64,000 nucleotides of DNA from positions 1 through 64,000 of the forward strand of contig JALTZJ010000015.1 in the NCBI GenBank assembly GCA_027046245.1. The letters are read 5' to 3'. Of the stretch, positions 9,428 to 19,531 are shown one piece after another. The notes below the pieces were generated by a model, which saw only the letters and a list, made by a program, of their open reading frames with translations, was not told where the DNA came from and did not search any database. Positions within the stretch are counted from its first letter, which is position 1. Each line of letters begins with the position of its first letter. Source of the stretch: Acidilobaceae archaeon. Lineage in GTDB: Archaea > Thermoproteota > Thermoprotei_A > Sulfolobales > Acidilobaceae. Both the position numbers and the translations under genes were made by a program.

Positions 9428-10560
9428 ACAACCTTAATCAGGCGCCACCTCCCATAGCCGGTGAGAGCCCTGAGATAGCCGCGTAGCATAGTATCAACCT
9501 CTCGATCGCCAGTGTCAACCCTCAGAGCATCTAGGCTGCGTAGCTTTTCCTCAGAGGCGACCACGACTACACCTTCTCTACCCACAAGCCGCAGGATCCT
9601 AGGGCTAATCTGCTGGTTCCCCCTGCCGAATATGAAGCCCTGGCCCCCCACGGGACTCACCACTATCAGCACTCTACCGCCCCGCTCCAAGTGCTCCTTA
9701 ACAAGCTTGTACAGAGTCTCCTCGTTAGCATCACTAGCGATGATATTACCATTATGATAAACATCTACGCCGAGTAGGGTCTTCCTAACACCCAGCCTTT
9801 CAGCTATCCTGGCCACAGTCTCGCCGGGGCCTAGCACCAGGAGGGTGCATGGTTCTACGATCTCCTCCGCGAAGAACTCAGCTATCTCTTCAACGCCCGA
9901 ATAGCCGGAGACCGCTTTGGAGGAGGGCACCATGCCTTCGCCGCCGGGCACTAGCATGTAGCCATAGACTCTGAGGACAAGTTTACCCCTCCGATACTCG
10001 TCTTCATCTATATCTACAACGGGCCTCTCCTCAAGCCCGCGACTGCCTTCGAGGAACTCTGCCGCCACCAGAGCTGCCTCCTCAGGGTTGACGGCGAAGA
10101 CAGCGCTATACACCTTAACACCTGCGGGCACGCCTAGAACTGGCAACCTCTTATCTACACTCTCGTAAACGTCCCTGGCAGTTCCGTCGCCACCCACGAA
10201 TACTAGTAGGTCGACGCCAGCCTTCTCCATGTACCGTGCGCACCGCCGCGTGTCGTGGGCGGTAGTAGGCCAAACCCCCCTGGGGAGGCAGGAGGCCTCA
10301 GATACATCTAGTATCCCTGCAGCCCTAGAGGCCTCGTCGTAGCCCATAACACCTGGAGGGGCAAGCACCTCAACCTGTAGTCCCCTCCTCCTGGCTTCGG
10401 AGGAGAATGACTCTATGAAGGCCTCAGCCCTAGCAGGGCTCACCAGGCGGGCCCCCATCATGAGGGCTCTTATAGCGTAGGCGCCATCGCTACCCTTGAA
10501 GCCCAGGGGCCCTCCAATGCCGGCTAGAGGATTAACTATGAAGCCTAAGAGCCTCCTCAC
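9424..10560 (-). CDS. ATP-NAD kinase / AcoX-like protein
   Basis: GFIVNPLAGIGGPLGFKGSDG; DLLVFVGGDGTARDVY; GVPAGVKVYSAVFAVNP. Confidence 0.85.
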   Translation of the reverse strand: MRRLLGFIVNPLAGIGGPLGFKGSDGAYAIRALMMGARLVSPARAEAFIESFSSEARRRGLQVEVLAPPGVMGYDEASRAAGILDVSEASCLPRGVWPTTAHDTRRCARYMEKAGVDLLVFVGGDGTARDVYESVDKRLPVLGVPAGVKVYSAVFAVNPEEAALVAAEFLEGSRGLEERPVVDIDEDEYRRGKLVLRVYGYMLVPGGEGMVPSSKAVSGYSGVEEIAEFFAEEIVEPCTLLVLGPGETVARIAERLGVRKTLLGVDVYHNGNIIASDANEETLYKLVKEHLERGGRVLIVVSPVGGQGFIFGRGNQQISPRILRLVGREGVVVVASEEKLRSLDALRVDTGDREVDTMLRGYLRALTGYGRWRLIKVV

Positions 10561-11735
10561 CTCGGCAGCCCCCTAATGCCGCTCCTCTCAAGTAGACGCC
10601 TAAGCCTTAGCAGGGCTCTCATCTTCTCCTTGTCGCCCAACTTTGCAGCCTCCACAGCCTCCTCAAGGGTAATGGTGACTCGCTCCACAACGCGTCTATC
10701 ATATCGGTAGGGGACTCCATCCTTTCCGCCCACAGCGTATGCGTAGGCGAACGGGTTCAAGGGCGCTGTAACAGGGTCCCTAGTGCTGGTAGGCACGCTG
10801 AGTATTAGATCGGCGACTAGTGCTAGAGCCCTGACGACTCTCGGCGTAACTCCCTCCTTGAAAGGCAGCTCCTCCTCCCTAACAGGCGGGTCATCCTCTA
10901 GCTTCTTCAATGCCGCCTCAAGGCGCGGGTCTATCCTCACGGGTCTATAGTAGGGCTTGGCCCCGGCTAGCCGCCTAGTTCTGCCTCCAGCGGCTCCCGG
11001 GTTAGTGTAGTCTATAAGGCTCGGCCGCCCCTCTAGGAGCCTGTTTGCCTCCCCTATCATGTGTATCAACCTCCGGCTACCCTCCTGTATGAGGTCCAGG
11101 TAGGCCTTCCTGGCTTCACCGCTCTCCCTGTCTAAGGCGTTGAGGGCCTCCCCGGGGACACCGGCCACCCCGCTGTGGGGGTCGACAACTGAAATCTTGT
11201 CTATATGGTACCTGCGCGCCATTCTGGCCTCGGGATTCATGCCCTGCTGAATCACTAGCAAGCCGCTGCTCCACGCTATCACGGCGTGGTGATAGAGGCT
11301 GTAGCCGTCCTGGAGGAGGCTAGAGTCGAGCCTAGCAGCGGCCCTACTGAAGGATTCAACGCGGCTCTTCTCAACGCCTAGCCTCCTCTCCGCCTCTGCG
11401 GCCTCCTCCGGGACTCTAAGCATTCTATCGCCCTTACCGCCTAGGATCAGCAGGGGCCAGTCACTGCGTCTCCACGACACGCTCTTGAGGATGCCGGTAA
11501 GTACCGTGGTGCTTCCACTGCTGTCCCAGTCCATGCCGATAATGTTGTTGAAGGCCTGGAACCATATCGGGTCGGCTAGCCCACTAACTAGCCCTTCAAC
11601 GCCGTGAATCTCGATCACGGCGTCCGCTATGGCCTCTGCCATCCTTTCCATGCGTACTAGCATCCAGCGAGGCACATGGCCCCCGTGAAGCGGTAGATCA
11701 GCTACTCCAGGCACAGCACCTACTCCCACTCCCAC
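10557..11735 (-). CDS. DUF763 family protein
   Basis: GVADLPLHGGHVPRWMLVRM N-terminus typical of DUF763; overlaps the NAD-kinase-like gene. Confidence 0.8.
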   Translation of the reverse strand: MGVGVGAVPGVADLPLHGGHVPRWMLVRMERMAEAIADAVIEIHGVEGLVSGLADPIWFQAFNNIIGMDWDSSGSTTVLTGILKSVSWRRSDWPLLILGGKGDRMLRVPEEAAEAERRLGVEKSRVESFSRAAARLDSSLLQDGYSLYHHAVIAWSSGLLVIQQGMNPEARMARRYHIDKISVVDPHSGVAGVPGEALNALDRESGEARKAYLDLIQEGSRRLIHMIGEANRLLEGRPSLIDYTNPGAAGGRTRRLAGAKPYYRPVRIDPRLEAALKKLEDDPPVREEELPFKEGVTPRVVRALALVADLILSVPTSTRDPVTAPLNPFAYAYAVGGKDGVPYRYDRRVVERVTITLEEAVEAAKLGDKEKMRALLRLRRLLERSGIRGLPR

Positions 11736-11910
11736 TCTAAGACCCCCGCTGCGGGGTTAAGCGTTGAACTGTGTATCCACAGGAGCTTCGCACGGTATTA
11801 TCTTCCCAGCGAAGCATCAGGTAAACCAGGCAAAACACTTATATAGACGGGGTGCGGCTCTAGAGACACGACTAACCAAAGCGCCGTGCAGAGACCGGAG
11901 GGGAAGAGGA

Positions 11911-12216
11911 ATGGCGTGCGAGGGCGCCCCTGAGGTCAGGATCGGTAAGAAGCCCGTAATGAACTATGTACTAGCCATACTCACCACCCTCATGGAGGAG
12001 GGCGTCAAAAACGTAGTAGTCAAGGCTAGGGGCAGGAACATAAACAAGGCCGTAGACGCCGTAGAGATCGTCAGGAAGAGGTTCGCCAAGAACGTTGACA
12101 TAGCTGCCATAAAGATCGACAGCCAGGAGATCACCGTACAGACCCCCGAGGGCGGCGAGAGGACCAGGAGGATAAGCAGCATCGAGATCTGTCTCGAGAA
12201 GAAGGCCGAGGCCTAA
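11911..12216 (+). CDS. alba: Alba DNA/RNA-binding chromatin protein
   Basis: VRIGKKPVMNYVLAILTTLMEEGVKNVVVKARGRNINKAVDAVEIVR; ATG at 11911. Confidence 0.95.
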   Translation: MACEGAPEVRIGKKPVMNYVLAILTTLMEEGVKNVVVKARGRNINKAVDAVEIVRKRFAKNVDIAAIKIDSQEITVQTPEGGERTRRISSIEICLEKKAEA

Positions 12217-12551
12217 CCAGCCCACAATCAAGGTAAGCCAGAGCCGCCTACAATAGGATAATACAACAGCAGTACCGACGTTTTTTCCGAGAAAGCGGAG
12301 ACACGCATGGCAAAATTGCAGCTCTCTTCCCAAGAGCAAGGGAAGGCCTCCCTACACGCAACCCCTAAACCCCTTATCCGTCTAAGCTACCTTTCATGTA
12401 CTCAGGGAATCCTAAGGTGTTATTCTTCTCTCTACGGGCTCAGAACTCCTTGAGCGCCTTCAAGGGAGATCTTCGCTAGTGCCGTGCAGAGGCTCGGTTT
12501 AACTCCTCTAGTGATGCTATCTTAAGTGGCGCGGAGCTTGAACTGGAGGGG

Positions 12552-13271
12552 GTGCCCAGAAGAGTGGATGCTAGGAAGCTGTTAGAGGAGGCCGTTTCAG
12601 CCGTTAGCGGTGTAGACGAGTTAGCTGCGAGGGTAGATTCCACGCTTCTATCACCAGTAGCTAGCCTAGAGGAGTACTTGGCCCTAGTTAGGGAAGCTGG
12701 CACGCTAGGCTTTAGAGCCGTTGTGGTGCCCAGCGTCGTGGTAGGAGCGGTCTCGGGCGAGGCAGAGAAGCTAGGGGTAGCGGTTGCTGCCGTCATAGGC
12801 TTCCCTCTGGGAGCTGTGCCCCTAAGGTCTAAGCTGGCCGAGATAGAGGAGGTAGCCGAGGCTGGAGCCTCCGAGGTCGACATGGTTCCGTGGCTATCTC
12901 AGGGAGAAGAGGGATTGAAAGCTGAGATCGAGAGCATTGTATCCGCCGCTAAAGCCCGAGGGTTAAAAGTTAAGGTTATAGTGGAGGCTCCCCTTCTAAC
13001 TGACGAAAAACTGGCGGTCGTAGTCAAGGCTGCTGCTGCCGCTGGAGCTGAGTTTGTGAAGACCAGCACTGGTGTCTATAGTAAAGGTGGAGACCCGGTT
13101 ACGGTTAGCAGGCTAGCGCGGGAAGCCAAGCCACTGGGCCTCAACGTTAAGGCAGCTGGCGGGATAAGAACTGCTGTAGACGCTCTCCTAGCGATCGCCG
13201 CCGGGGCTGACGTAATAGGTACTAGTAGCGCCAAGAGAATCCTAGACACTTATAGTAGTATAATAGGATGA
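12552..13271 (+). CDS. deoC: Deoxyribose-phosphate aldolase
   Basis: ARVDSTLLSP, KVKVIVEAPLLTDEK, EFVKTSTGVYSKGG, VKAAGGIRT. Confidence 0.95.
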   Translation: MPRRVDARKLLEEAVSAVSGVDELAARVDSTLLSPVASLEEYLALVREAGTLGFRAVVVPSVVVGAVSGEAEKLGVAVAAVIGFPLGAVPLRSKLAEIEEVAEAGASEVDMVPWLSQGEEGLKAEIESIVSAAKARGLKVKVIVEAPLLTDEKLAVVVKAAAAAGAEFVKTSTGVYSKGGDPVTVSRLAREAKPLGLNVKAAGGIRTAVDALLAIAAGADVIGTSSAKRILDTYSSIIG

Positions 13272-13366
13272 GGCGTGTGGAGGCGCTACCGCGTCCTCTA
13301 TCGGCACTATGGATCCTGTGCAGGGCCAAGGGGGAAGGTGCTTGCCGTAGGGGAGGGGTCTAGGCT

Positions 13367-14980
13367 GTGGGGGAGGCCTCTAGGGCTGTAAGGGGCAAGA
13401 TGAGGATCGCTGTGCTGACGAGTTACACAGCTAGGCCGATAATAGAGGATGTGCTGCGGGGCGTGGGCGGCGTCGATATAGTCGCTCTACCTGTACACGC
13501 CATCTCGTTCCTAGACGCCGAGGCTCTTGCCAGAATGCTTGAAAGGGAGGGCAGCCTGCTTTCACGCCTCCGGAGTGCCGACGTTATCCTGGTCCCGGGT
13601 AGTGTGAGGGGCGATGTTAGCAGGATAGAGAAGATCGTGGGGAAGCCCGTGTTCAAGGCGTCTAAGAGCCCGGCTCTACTGCCGAGTATAATAAGTTATA
13701 TAGGTAGGGGTGGCTCGCTTAGTCATGTCGAGCCGGCAGAGAGCTTTGTATCCCTTCATGGCTCCTCGTGGGAGTTTAGAGAGGCGTTTAGCTTAGGAAG
13801 CGTTAGAGTCCCTCTCAGGCCTCCCCCCGTGGTTCTAGCGGCTGAGGTGCCTCCAGGTAGGAGTGTCGGTGAAGCTGTTGCAGAGGCGTCTAGGCTAGCC
13901 GGGGACGGAGCCGACATTATAGTGATTGGGGTCGGCTTCGGTGAGGATCCCGGGGGTGTGAGGGCGAAGGTCGAGGCGGTAAGGGATTCCCTAGAAGGTG
14001 TTCCGGTTATCAGTGAGGCCCCGAGTAGGGTTCACGGAGAAGCGGCTATCCAGGGCGGGGCCATGGGCTTGGTCGTCTCTTCCTCCTCTGTCGAGTGGGC
14101 GGTAGAGGTGTTGCCTAGTAGGGGGATGCTAGTAGTGGGCTCTAGCGATCTAGAAGAGCTGGGAGCCGCTGTTGAGAGGGCGCTAGAGGCCGGTGTAGAG
14201 CGCGTGGTCGCTGATCCCGTGGTGGGTCTGCCGCTCATAGGCTTCCTGGAAAGCCTCGAGAGGGTTAGGAGTGCCTCCTCTAAGCTGTCAGTGCCGATAG
14301 TGTTTACTGCTGCTAACTTCGTGGAGGAGATGGAGGCTGACACCCACGGGATCCACGCTGTCTTGGCTATAGCTGCTGTCGAGGCCGGCGCCAGCCTGTA
14401 CTATGTCGTGGAGGACTCGTACAAGTCGTATAGGGGGACAGCGGAGGCTAGGGAGGCGTTAAGGCTGGCGTCGGAAGCGGCGAGGCTCCGCTCGACGCCT
14501 AAGGGGCTGCCCAGCAGGCTCTACGTGGTTAAGGAGCCGGTTAGGCCCCCCCAGGAGGATCCCGGAGTTTCAGCGGAGCCCGTCGGCTACATAGAGCCCC
14601 GCTGGGACCGAAGGGGCTACATCAGGGTTTTCGTCGACCACAAGCGTGGAGTAATAGTTGCTGTGTACAGGCTGTACACGGGGGAGACCGTGGCTGCCGT
14701 TGAGGGCCGCCACGCGCCTAGCGTGGCTAGAGCCCTAGTCAGGGCGGCCCGGCTAGACCCCGAGCATGCGGTCTACCTGGGCTACGAGCTCGCCAAGGCG
14801 GAGATAGCGTTGAACCTGGGTAAATCCTATACCCAGGACGAGCCCGTTATAGTACCGGTGTGGGGCGGAGTTGCCGAGGAGGGCGGCGGCGTCGGCGCCG
14901 GGCAAAGTCATAGTGGTGGGAGAGCACTTCGTGGTGAGGGGGGCGCGGGCACTAGTAACAGCGGTAAACCTCAGGCTTAG
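13367..14980 (+). CDS. Dihydropteroate synthase-related (DUF6513-type) protein
   Basis: TIM-barrel-like ORF with DHPS-like EVPPGRSVGEAVAEASRLAGDGADIIVIG; extended Gly-rich tail overlaps next gene. Confidence 0.7.
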   Translation: MGEASRAVRGKMRIAVLTSYTARPIIEDVLRGVGGVDIVALPVHAISFLDAEALARMLEREGSLLSRLRSADVILVPGSVRGDVSRIEKIVGKPVFKASKSPALLPSIISYIGRGGSLSHVEPAESFVSLHGSSWEFREAFSLGSVRVPLRPPPVVLAAEVPPGRSVGEAVAEASRLAGDGADIIVIGVGFGEDPGGVRAKVEAVRDSLEGVPVISEAPSRVHGEAAIQGGAMGLVVSSSSVEWAVEVLPSRGMLVVGSSDLEELGAAVERALEAGVERVVADPVVGLPLIGFLESLERVRSASSKLSVPIVFTAANFVEEMEADTHGIHAVLAIAAVEAGASLYYVVEDSYKSYRGTAEAREALRLASEAARLRSTPKGLPSRLYVVKEPVRPPQEDPGVSAEPVGYIEPRWDRRGYIRVFVDHKRGVIVAVYRLYTGETVAAVEGRHAPSVARALVRAARLDPEHAVYLGYELAKAEIALNLGKSYTQDEPVIVPVWGGVAEEGGGVGAGQSHSGGRALRGEGGAGTSNSGKPQA

Positions 14981-15842
14981 GGTTCACGTGGAGGAGGCGC
15001 TACAAGAGAATTCCATAATAGTGGAGAGCGACAGGCTAGGGAGGGGCATTGTAGAGCTGGGCTCCTGGAAAGCATCTTCAGGCTTTGAGCCTGTAGCGGC
15101 GGTGGCTGCAAGGCTATCTTCGATGGACTACAGTATACCGCCACACAAGGTTAGGATCGAGTCCATGATACCCTCGGGTGCAGGGCTGGGGAGCAGTGCT
15201 AGTCTGGGAGTGGCGTATGCCCTGGCTCTCTCAAGCCTGCTGGGAGACGAGTTGAGAGGGGATAGACTGGTAGAGGCTGGGATGGCCGCTGACGAGGCCG
15301 CGCACGGCAGGCCCAGCGGGGTAGACGTTGTTATAGCGGTGTACGGGGGCTTCCTAGCCTATAAGAGGGGGGCTAAGCCAGCGCCGGTTTCGTCGCGGCT
15401 GCAAGGTTATAGTCTCATAGTGGCCGATTCAGGCGTGCCCAGGCGGACTGGCGACGTGGTAGAGTTCGTGTTAAGACGCGCTGAGACCCTTGGCGCAGCA
15501 GCTGAGAGGATCTACCAGGCAGCTGACGAGGCCGTGGGAATGGCTGTTAAAGCCGTGGAGAGGGGTGATGCAGCGCTTCTGGGAGTAATTATGGACTTCA
15601 TGCACGGCCTCCTGGCAGCTATGGGGGCTAGCGGGCCCGAGCTGGACAGGCTGGTTTGGGCTGCAAGGAGGGGTGGAGCTGTAGGAGCCAAGCTAACGGG
15701 GGCCGGTTGGGGCGGCTCGGTTATAGCGTTGGCCGAGAGTGGGGAAGCAGCGGGCCGGGTGGTCGATGCTCTACGCTCTGCTGGCGCCAAATGGGCTGTG
15801 AAGGCCCGGCCGGGCGCTGAGGGGGCGCGGTTAGAGGAGTGA
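14871..15842 (+). CDS. mvk: Mevalonate kinase (GHMP family)
   Basis: SAPGKVIVVGEHFVVRG, PSGAGLGSSASLGVAYAL, GAKLTGAGWGGSV. Confidence 0.92.
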   Translation: MPRRAAASAPGKVIVVGEHFVVRGARALVTAVNLRLRVHVEEALQENSIIVESDRLGRGIVELGSWKASSGFEPVAAVAARLSSMDYSIPPHKVRIESMIPSGAGLGSSASLGVAYALALSSLLGDELRGDRLVEAGMAADEAAHGRPSGVDVVIAVYGGFLAYKRGAKPAPVSSRLQGYSLIVADSGVPRRTGDVVEFVLRRAETLGAAAERIYQAADEAVGMAVKAVERGDAALLGVIMDFMHGLLAAMGASGPELDRLVWAARRGGAVGAKLTGAGWGGSVIALAESGEAAGRVVDALRSAGAKWAVKARPGAEGARLEE

Positions 15843-15937
15843 GGGGGGATTTAAGCCTAGAGAAACGTTTATTAGGGTTGAGAAGGGAGATTTTTAAGTG
15901 TAATGGCGGGTAACCCTGGACTAAGCGCTTTAATGGG

Positions 15938-16909
15938 GTGTCCGTGATGGCTCATATCCCCTTTGATGAGGATTATATTGAGGAGGAGATTCAGTGTTCT
16001 AAGATAACCTATGATCCTTCGAGGGGCGTGAAGGTATGTGAAGACACGGGTGAAGTCATAGAGGAGGGCGTCATAGGCGATGAGAGCGATGTGAAGGCGT
16101 TCACCCCGGAGGAGAAGATGCAGAAGGCGCATCATGGAGGCCCTCTTCAGTTTAGTCGGCAGCATATGGGTATTGAGGCCCACATAGTAGCGCCTAAGGA
16201 GTCCGGGCCTAAAGGCCTTAAACCCGTGAGAAGGGAGACCCTGAAACGCTTCCCCCGGGGCGGCAGGGCCAGTAGTAGTACCGACAAGAACCTCCAGCAG
16301 GCCCTCTCCATAATAAATGACGTGGCGGCTAAGCTAGAGCTGCCCGACATAGTAAGGGAGGAGGCGAGCAAGATCTACAGGGACGCCATGCAGAAGGGCC
16401 TAACGAGGGGCAGGAGTGTGGAAAGCGTAGTCGCGGCAGTCATATACGCCGCGACGAGGATACACGACCTACACCACGGCCTCAACGACATAATAAAGGC
16501 GATCAAGGGCAACGTAGACCCCAACATAAGAAGGGAAGTCGCGAGGAGCTACAGGCTGCTAGTAAGGGATCTAGGAATAAGGATCCCCGTAAGGAGACCC
16601 GAGAACTTCGTCTGGAGGATAACACACCAGCTCCAGCTACCCGAGAAGGTAGCCCTAGACGCTATCAAGATAATAAACGACGCCAGGAAGAAAGGGCTAA
16701 CAGCAGGCAAGGACCCGAGCGGCCTAGCAGGAGCAGCAGTATACCTAGCAGCCCTGAAGCACGGATACAGGAAGACGCAGAAGGAGATAGCACAGGTAGC
16801 GGGAGTAACAGAGGTAACAATAAGGAACAGGTACAAGGAGATAACAAGGTTCCTAGGAATAGAGGAGGAAGCCCTAGAAGCCTCCCAAAGGCAACAGGGA
16901 AGCAGCTAG
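15938..16909 (+). CDS. tfb: Transcription initiation factor TFB, divergent N-terminus
   Basis: Two cyclin repeats (GRSVESVVAAVIYAATR; GLTAGKDPSGLAGAAVYLAAL...TQKEIAQVAGVTEVTIRNRYKEI). Confidence 0.95.
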   Translation: MSVMAHIPFDEDYIEEEIQCSKITYDPSRGVKVCEDTGEVIEEGVIGDESDVKAFTPEEKMQKAHHGGPLQFSRQHMGIEAHIVAPKESGPKGLKPVRRETLKRFPRGGRASSSTDKNLQQALSIINDVAAKLELPDIVREEASKIYRDAMQKGLTRGRSVESVVAAVIYAATRIHDLHHGLNDIIKAIKGNVDPNIRREVARSYRLLVRDLGIRIPVRRPENFVWRITHQLQLPEKVALDAIKIINDARKKGLTAGKDPSGLAGAAVYLAALKHGYRKTQKEIAQVAGVTEVTIRNRYKEITRFLGIEEEALEASQRQQGSS

Positions 16910-17122
16910 GTCACTCAACCCAGGCATAGTTTACTTATACATTAATTAGGGGAAGCCAGAAGCTTCCTCTAGCCCGTTTTTACCACTAGAAATTCTCTAT
17001 CTCTACTTCAATTCTTTCCCGATATTTTTAAGGTGGGGCTTCAAACGTTTTCGTTATAGCTATCGAGGAATCCAGTTAGTCCTTGTTCCCTAAAAACGAT
17101 CTTATGCTAGTGGTTTCTATTA

Positions 17123-18175
17123 TTAGTAGCCTTCGAAAACGGGGCATTCCACGGGTGCTCCGACTTCTGCCTTGTATGCCTTGGCTATCTCCTCAGGTTT
17201 AGGCGTCTTGGGTGAGTGATAGGGGTAGACTTCCTCTACTACGCCTCCTTCCTCCCTTATTATCCTGAAGACTGCGTGTACGGCGTCGCCGCCGAAGGCC
17301 TGGACTAGCACGGCTGAGCGGCCTTCTTCGTCCTCTATAACGTCAGCCGCTGCCACGGGTGGAAGCACCGGGAGAGCGTAGGCTAGCCTCTCGGGGTCGT
17401 GATGCCTGACTAGCGCTATTATGCCTGTCTTACTATAGTAGGGCGCGCATTTGACCCTATAGCCTATGACGGCCCTCCTCTTCCAGAGCCTGTAGTACTT
17501 GCGCTGCGCCTTGATCGGGTTTATCCCGTACTCCTTGGCCAGGCTCGCTATGCTCCTAAGGGCATCCCTACTCATCTCCATGAGCATTAGCACGGTCAGC
17601 CTGTCAGTCGGGTACCTGCGGCCCTCGAGCCCCCGGGGCCCCTCCCTGTAGACCTCCTTGAATACGCGTCTCATACCCTCAACAGTAGTCCGGTCAAGTT
17701 CGACGTCAGGATCTGCGTAAAGGAAGGGGATGCTAGTCAGTGCAGGCCTACTCCCCCAGCTAATCCTTGCCAGGTAAATCTTGTCACCAGGAGCCTTGGC
17801 TCTGAACTCGTCTATGCATCTATCGGGAACATAGAAGCTGTAGACGTAGCGACCGTCTAGCAGCTTAGCCCAGCTCTTAGGAGGCACATTAGCCACTACG
17901 GGGGAGCCATTTATGATTATGCCGAGTCTCATGCCTATACGGTCATAGTTTATTGATATGCCGAAGCTGAAGCCGCTCTTCCTAGCCCTCTGAACAAGCT
18001 TATACAGATTCCTCTCACCCACGTCAAGGTACTTAGCATAGACTTTCAGGGCAGGGCTGTGCTCCTTCTCCGTACTCATACGAGTGATAACCTCGACGAC
18101 TCGCGCAATCCTATAGTCTAAAGTCTCTGTTTCACCGTGCACGCTGCCCCCGCCCTCAACCCGTAGAGACACCAT
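17123..18175 (-). CDS. Crenarchaeal hypothetical protein, probable HTH DNA-binding regulator
   Basis: YAKYLDVGERNLYKLVQRARKSG and IASLAKEYGINPIKAQRKYYRLWKRRAVIGYRV HTH-like segments. Confidence 0.5.
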   Translation of the reverse strand: MVSLRVEGGGSVHGETETLDYRIARVVEVITRMSTEKEHSPALKVYAKYLDVGERNLYKLVQRARKSGFSFGISINYDRIGMRLGIIINGSPVVANVPPKSWAKLLDGRYVYSFYVPDRCIDEFRAKAPGDKIYLARISWGSRPALTSIPFLYADPDVELDRTTVEGMRRVFKEVYREGPRGLEGRRYPTDRLTVLMLMEMSRDALRSIASLAKEYGINPIKAQRKYYRLWKRRAVIGYRVKCAPYYSKTGIIALVRHHDPERLAYALPVLPPVAAADVIEDEEGRSAVLVQAFGGDAVHAVFRIIREEGGVVEEVYPYHSPKTPKPEEIAKAYKAEVGAPVECPVFEGY

Positions 18176-18417
18176 TTACACCAGTTGTAGCCATGTATAA
18201 GGTTAGGATATAAAATATTGCTTTGCCTGTGCTAGTAGATATAAGGAAGGATAGACGGTCTTTTAGAAAAGTAGAGATGAGGTCTCCAGTTAAAGGTGAA
18301 GGAGCTACAGACGCATCATTAATATTCTAAGGAGTACACCGTAGGGTATTAATGGCTCTACAAATACGGTATACGTGTAATATCGACTTCTGAAGACGAG
18401 CATTGGAGTGCAGGAAG

Positions 18418-18500
18418 GGTTCCGGCCGCAAGGCACCCGCCATCATCGTAGCCGCGTGACAACGCGGACCTACGGCGGGCACGGGTCCCGAGGGCTAAAT
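18418..18500. other. GC-rich foldable element in a 380-nt intergenic region
   Basis: CCCGC(18436-18440)/GCGGG(18475-18479), CGTAG(18447-18451)/CTACG(18470-18474), CCGCGT(18452-18457)-GACA-ACGCGG(18462-18467). Confidence 0.45.
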
Positions 18501-18553
18501 AACCTAGGTTCAAGCCCTAATTAACCCCTCCCAACATCAGCAAGCCTCTTCAC

Positions 18554-19453
18554 ATGGCTGGGGTGGCAGGCGTGCACTCCTCCAGGATACTAGTGGGTAC
18601 CTACAGGGATCGGGGCGGCTACACGCTAGTCGTTTACCACGGCGGCGCCTTGAGGCCCCTTCCAGACTATGCGCAGGAGTTCTTCCGCGACTTCAACGGG
18701 TTCGCGGCGTACTTCGCATTGCACAGGTTCAACTCGTTCCTAGATAGAGTGCTAGACGACGCAGCCGGTGAGGCGCCCGTGGCTACACTAGACGAGCCGC
18801 TCCCCCCAGTTAACCCCTCGCCCAGGCTCGTAGTCGGCTTCGGCAGGAGCTTCGAGGCCCACGCGAAGGAGATGGGAGGCGGCAGGGTAGCATTCTTCCT
18901 AAAAGCCCCTAGCAGCCTCACAGGGCACCGCAGCTTCATAGAAGTGCCTCAATGGGTAGAAAAGCCAGACTACGAGGGAGAGGTAGTAATAGTATTAGGG
19001 TCGAGGCTGCGGGGAGCCAGTAAGGGCGAGGCCAGCAACGCGATAATAGGGTACACAGCGGGCAACGACGTTACCGCCCGAGACGTGCAGGAGGCGGGCT
19101 ACCCGTGGAGCATGGCCAAGAGCATACCATCCTTCGGCCCGGTAGGCCCGCTAGTAGCATTAATAGATGACGCCAGAGAACTCGAGAACATCTGCCTAGA
19201 GACGCTTGTAAACGGGGAAAGAATGCAGGAGGGATGCCTCTCCGAGCTAGTAAAGCCACTACCCGAGCTGGTAGCAGATGCAACTAGATACTTCCAGGTA
19301 AGCCCCGGCGACCTCATCTTCACGGGGACGCCGCCAGGCGTGGGGCACGCTAAGAAGCCGCCGCGATACCTAAAGCCCGGCGACAGGGTAGAGGTAGCAG
19401 TAAAGGGGGTAAGCCCCTTAGTAAACACGGTAACCCGGCTAGGTAGCGAGTGA
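18554..19453 (+). CDS. Fumarylacetoacetate hydrolase family protein
   Basis: KPDYEGEVVIVLG, GYTAGNDVTARDVQ, SPGDLIFTGTPPGVGHAKKPPRYLKPGD. Confidence 0.93.
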   Translation: MAGVAGVHSSRILVGTYRDRGGYTLVVYHGGALRPLPDYAQEFFRDFNGFAAYFALHRFNSFLDRVLDDAAGEAPVATLDEPLPPVNPSPRLVVGFGRSFEAHAKEMGGGRVAFFLKAPSSLTGHRSFIEVPQWVEKPDYEGEVVIVLGSRLRGASKGEASNAIIGYTAGNDVTARDVQEAGYPWSMAKSIPSFGPVGPLVALIDDARELENICLETLVNGERMQEGCLSELVKPLPELVADATRYFQVSPGDLIFTGTPPGVGHAKKPPRYLKPGDRVEVAVKGVSPLVNTVTRLGSE

Positions 19454-19531
19454 CGGCTAAACTTGAAAGGAACCCGAAGACCCCACATCCTCCAGGGAGA
19501 GCTACCCTAAAGGAGAGGAGGGTGGTTAGTA

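Noticed and set aside
15962-16080. Loss of two zinc-ribbon cysteines in TFB as a novelty in itself
   Set aside because: Crenarchaeal TFBs commonly have a two-Cys form (CxxD...CxxTG); only the altered spacing and short linker were kept as a finding.
18495-18530. tRNA-like T-arm (cctaggttcaagcccta)
   Set aside because: No matching acceptor or D-arm could be found; not a tRNA.
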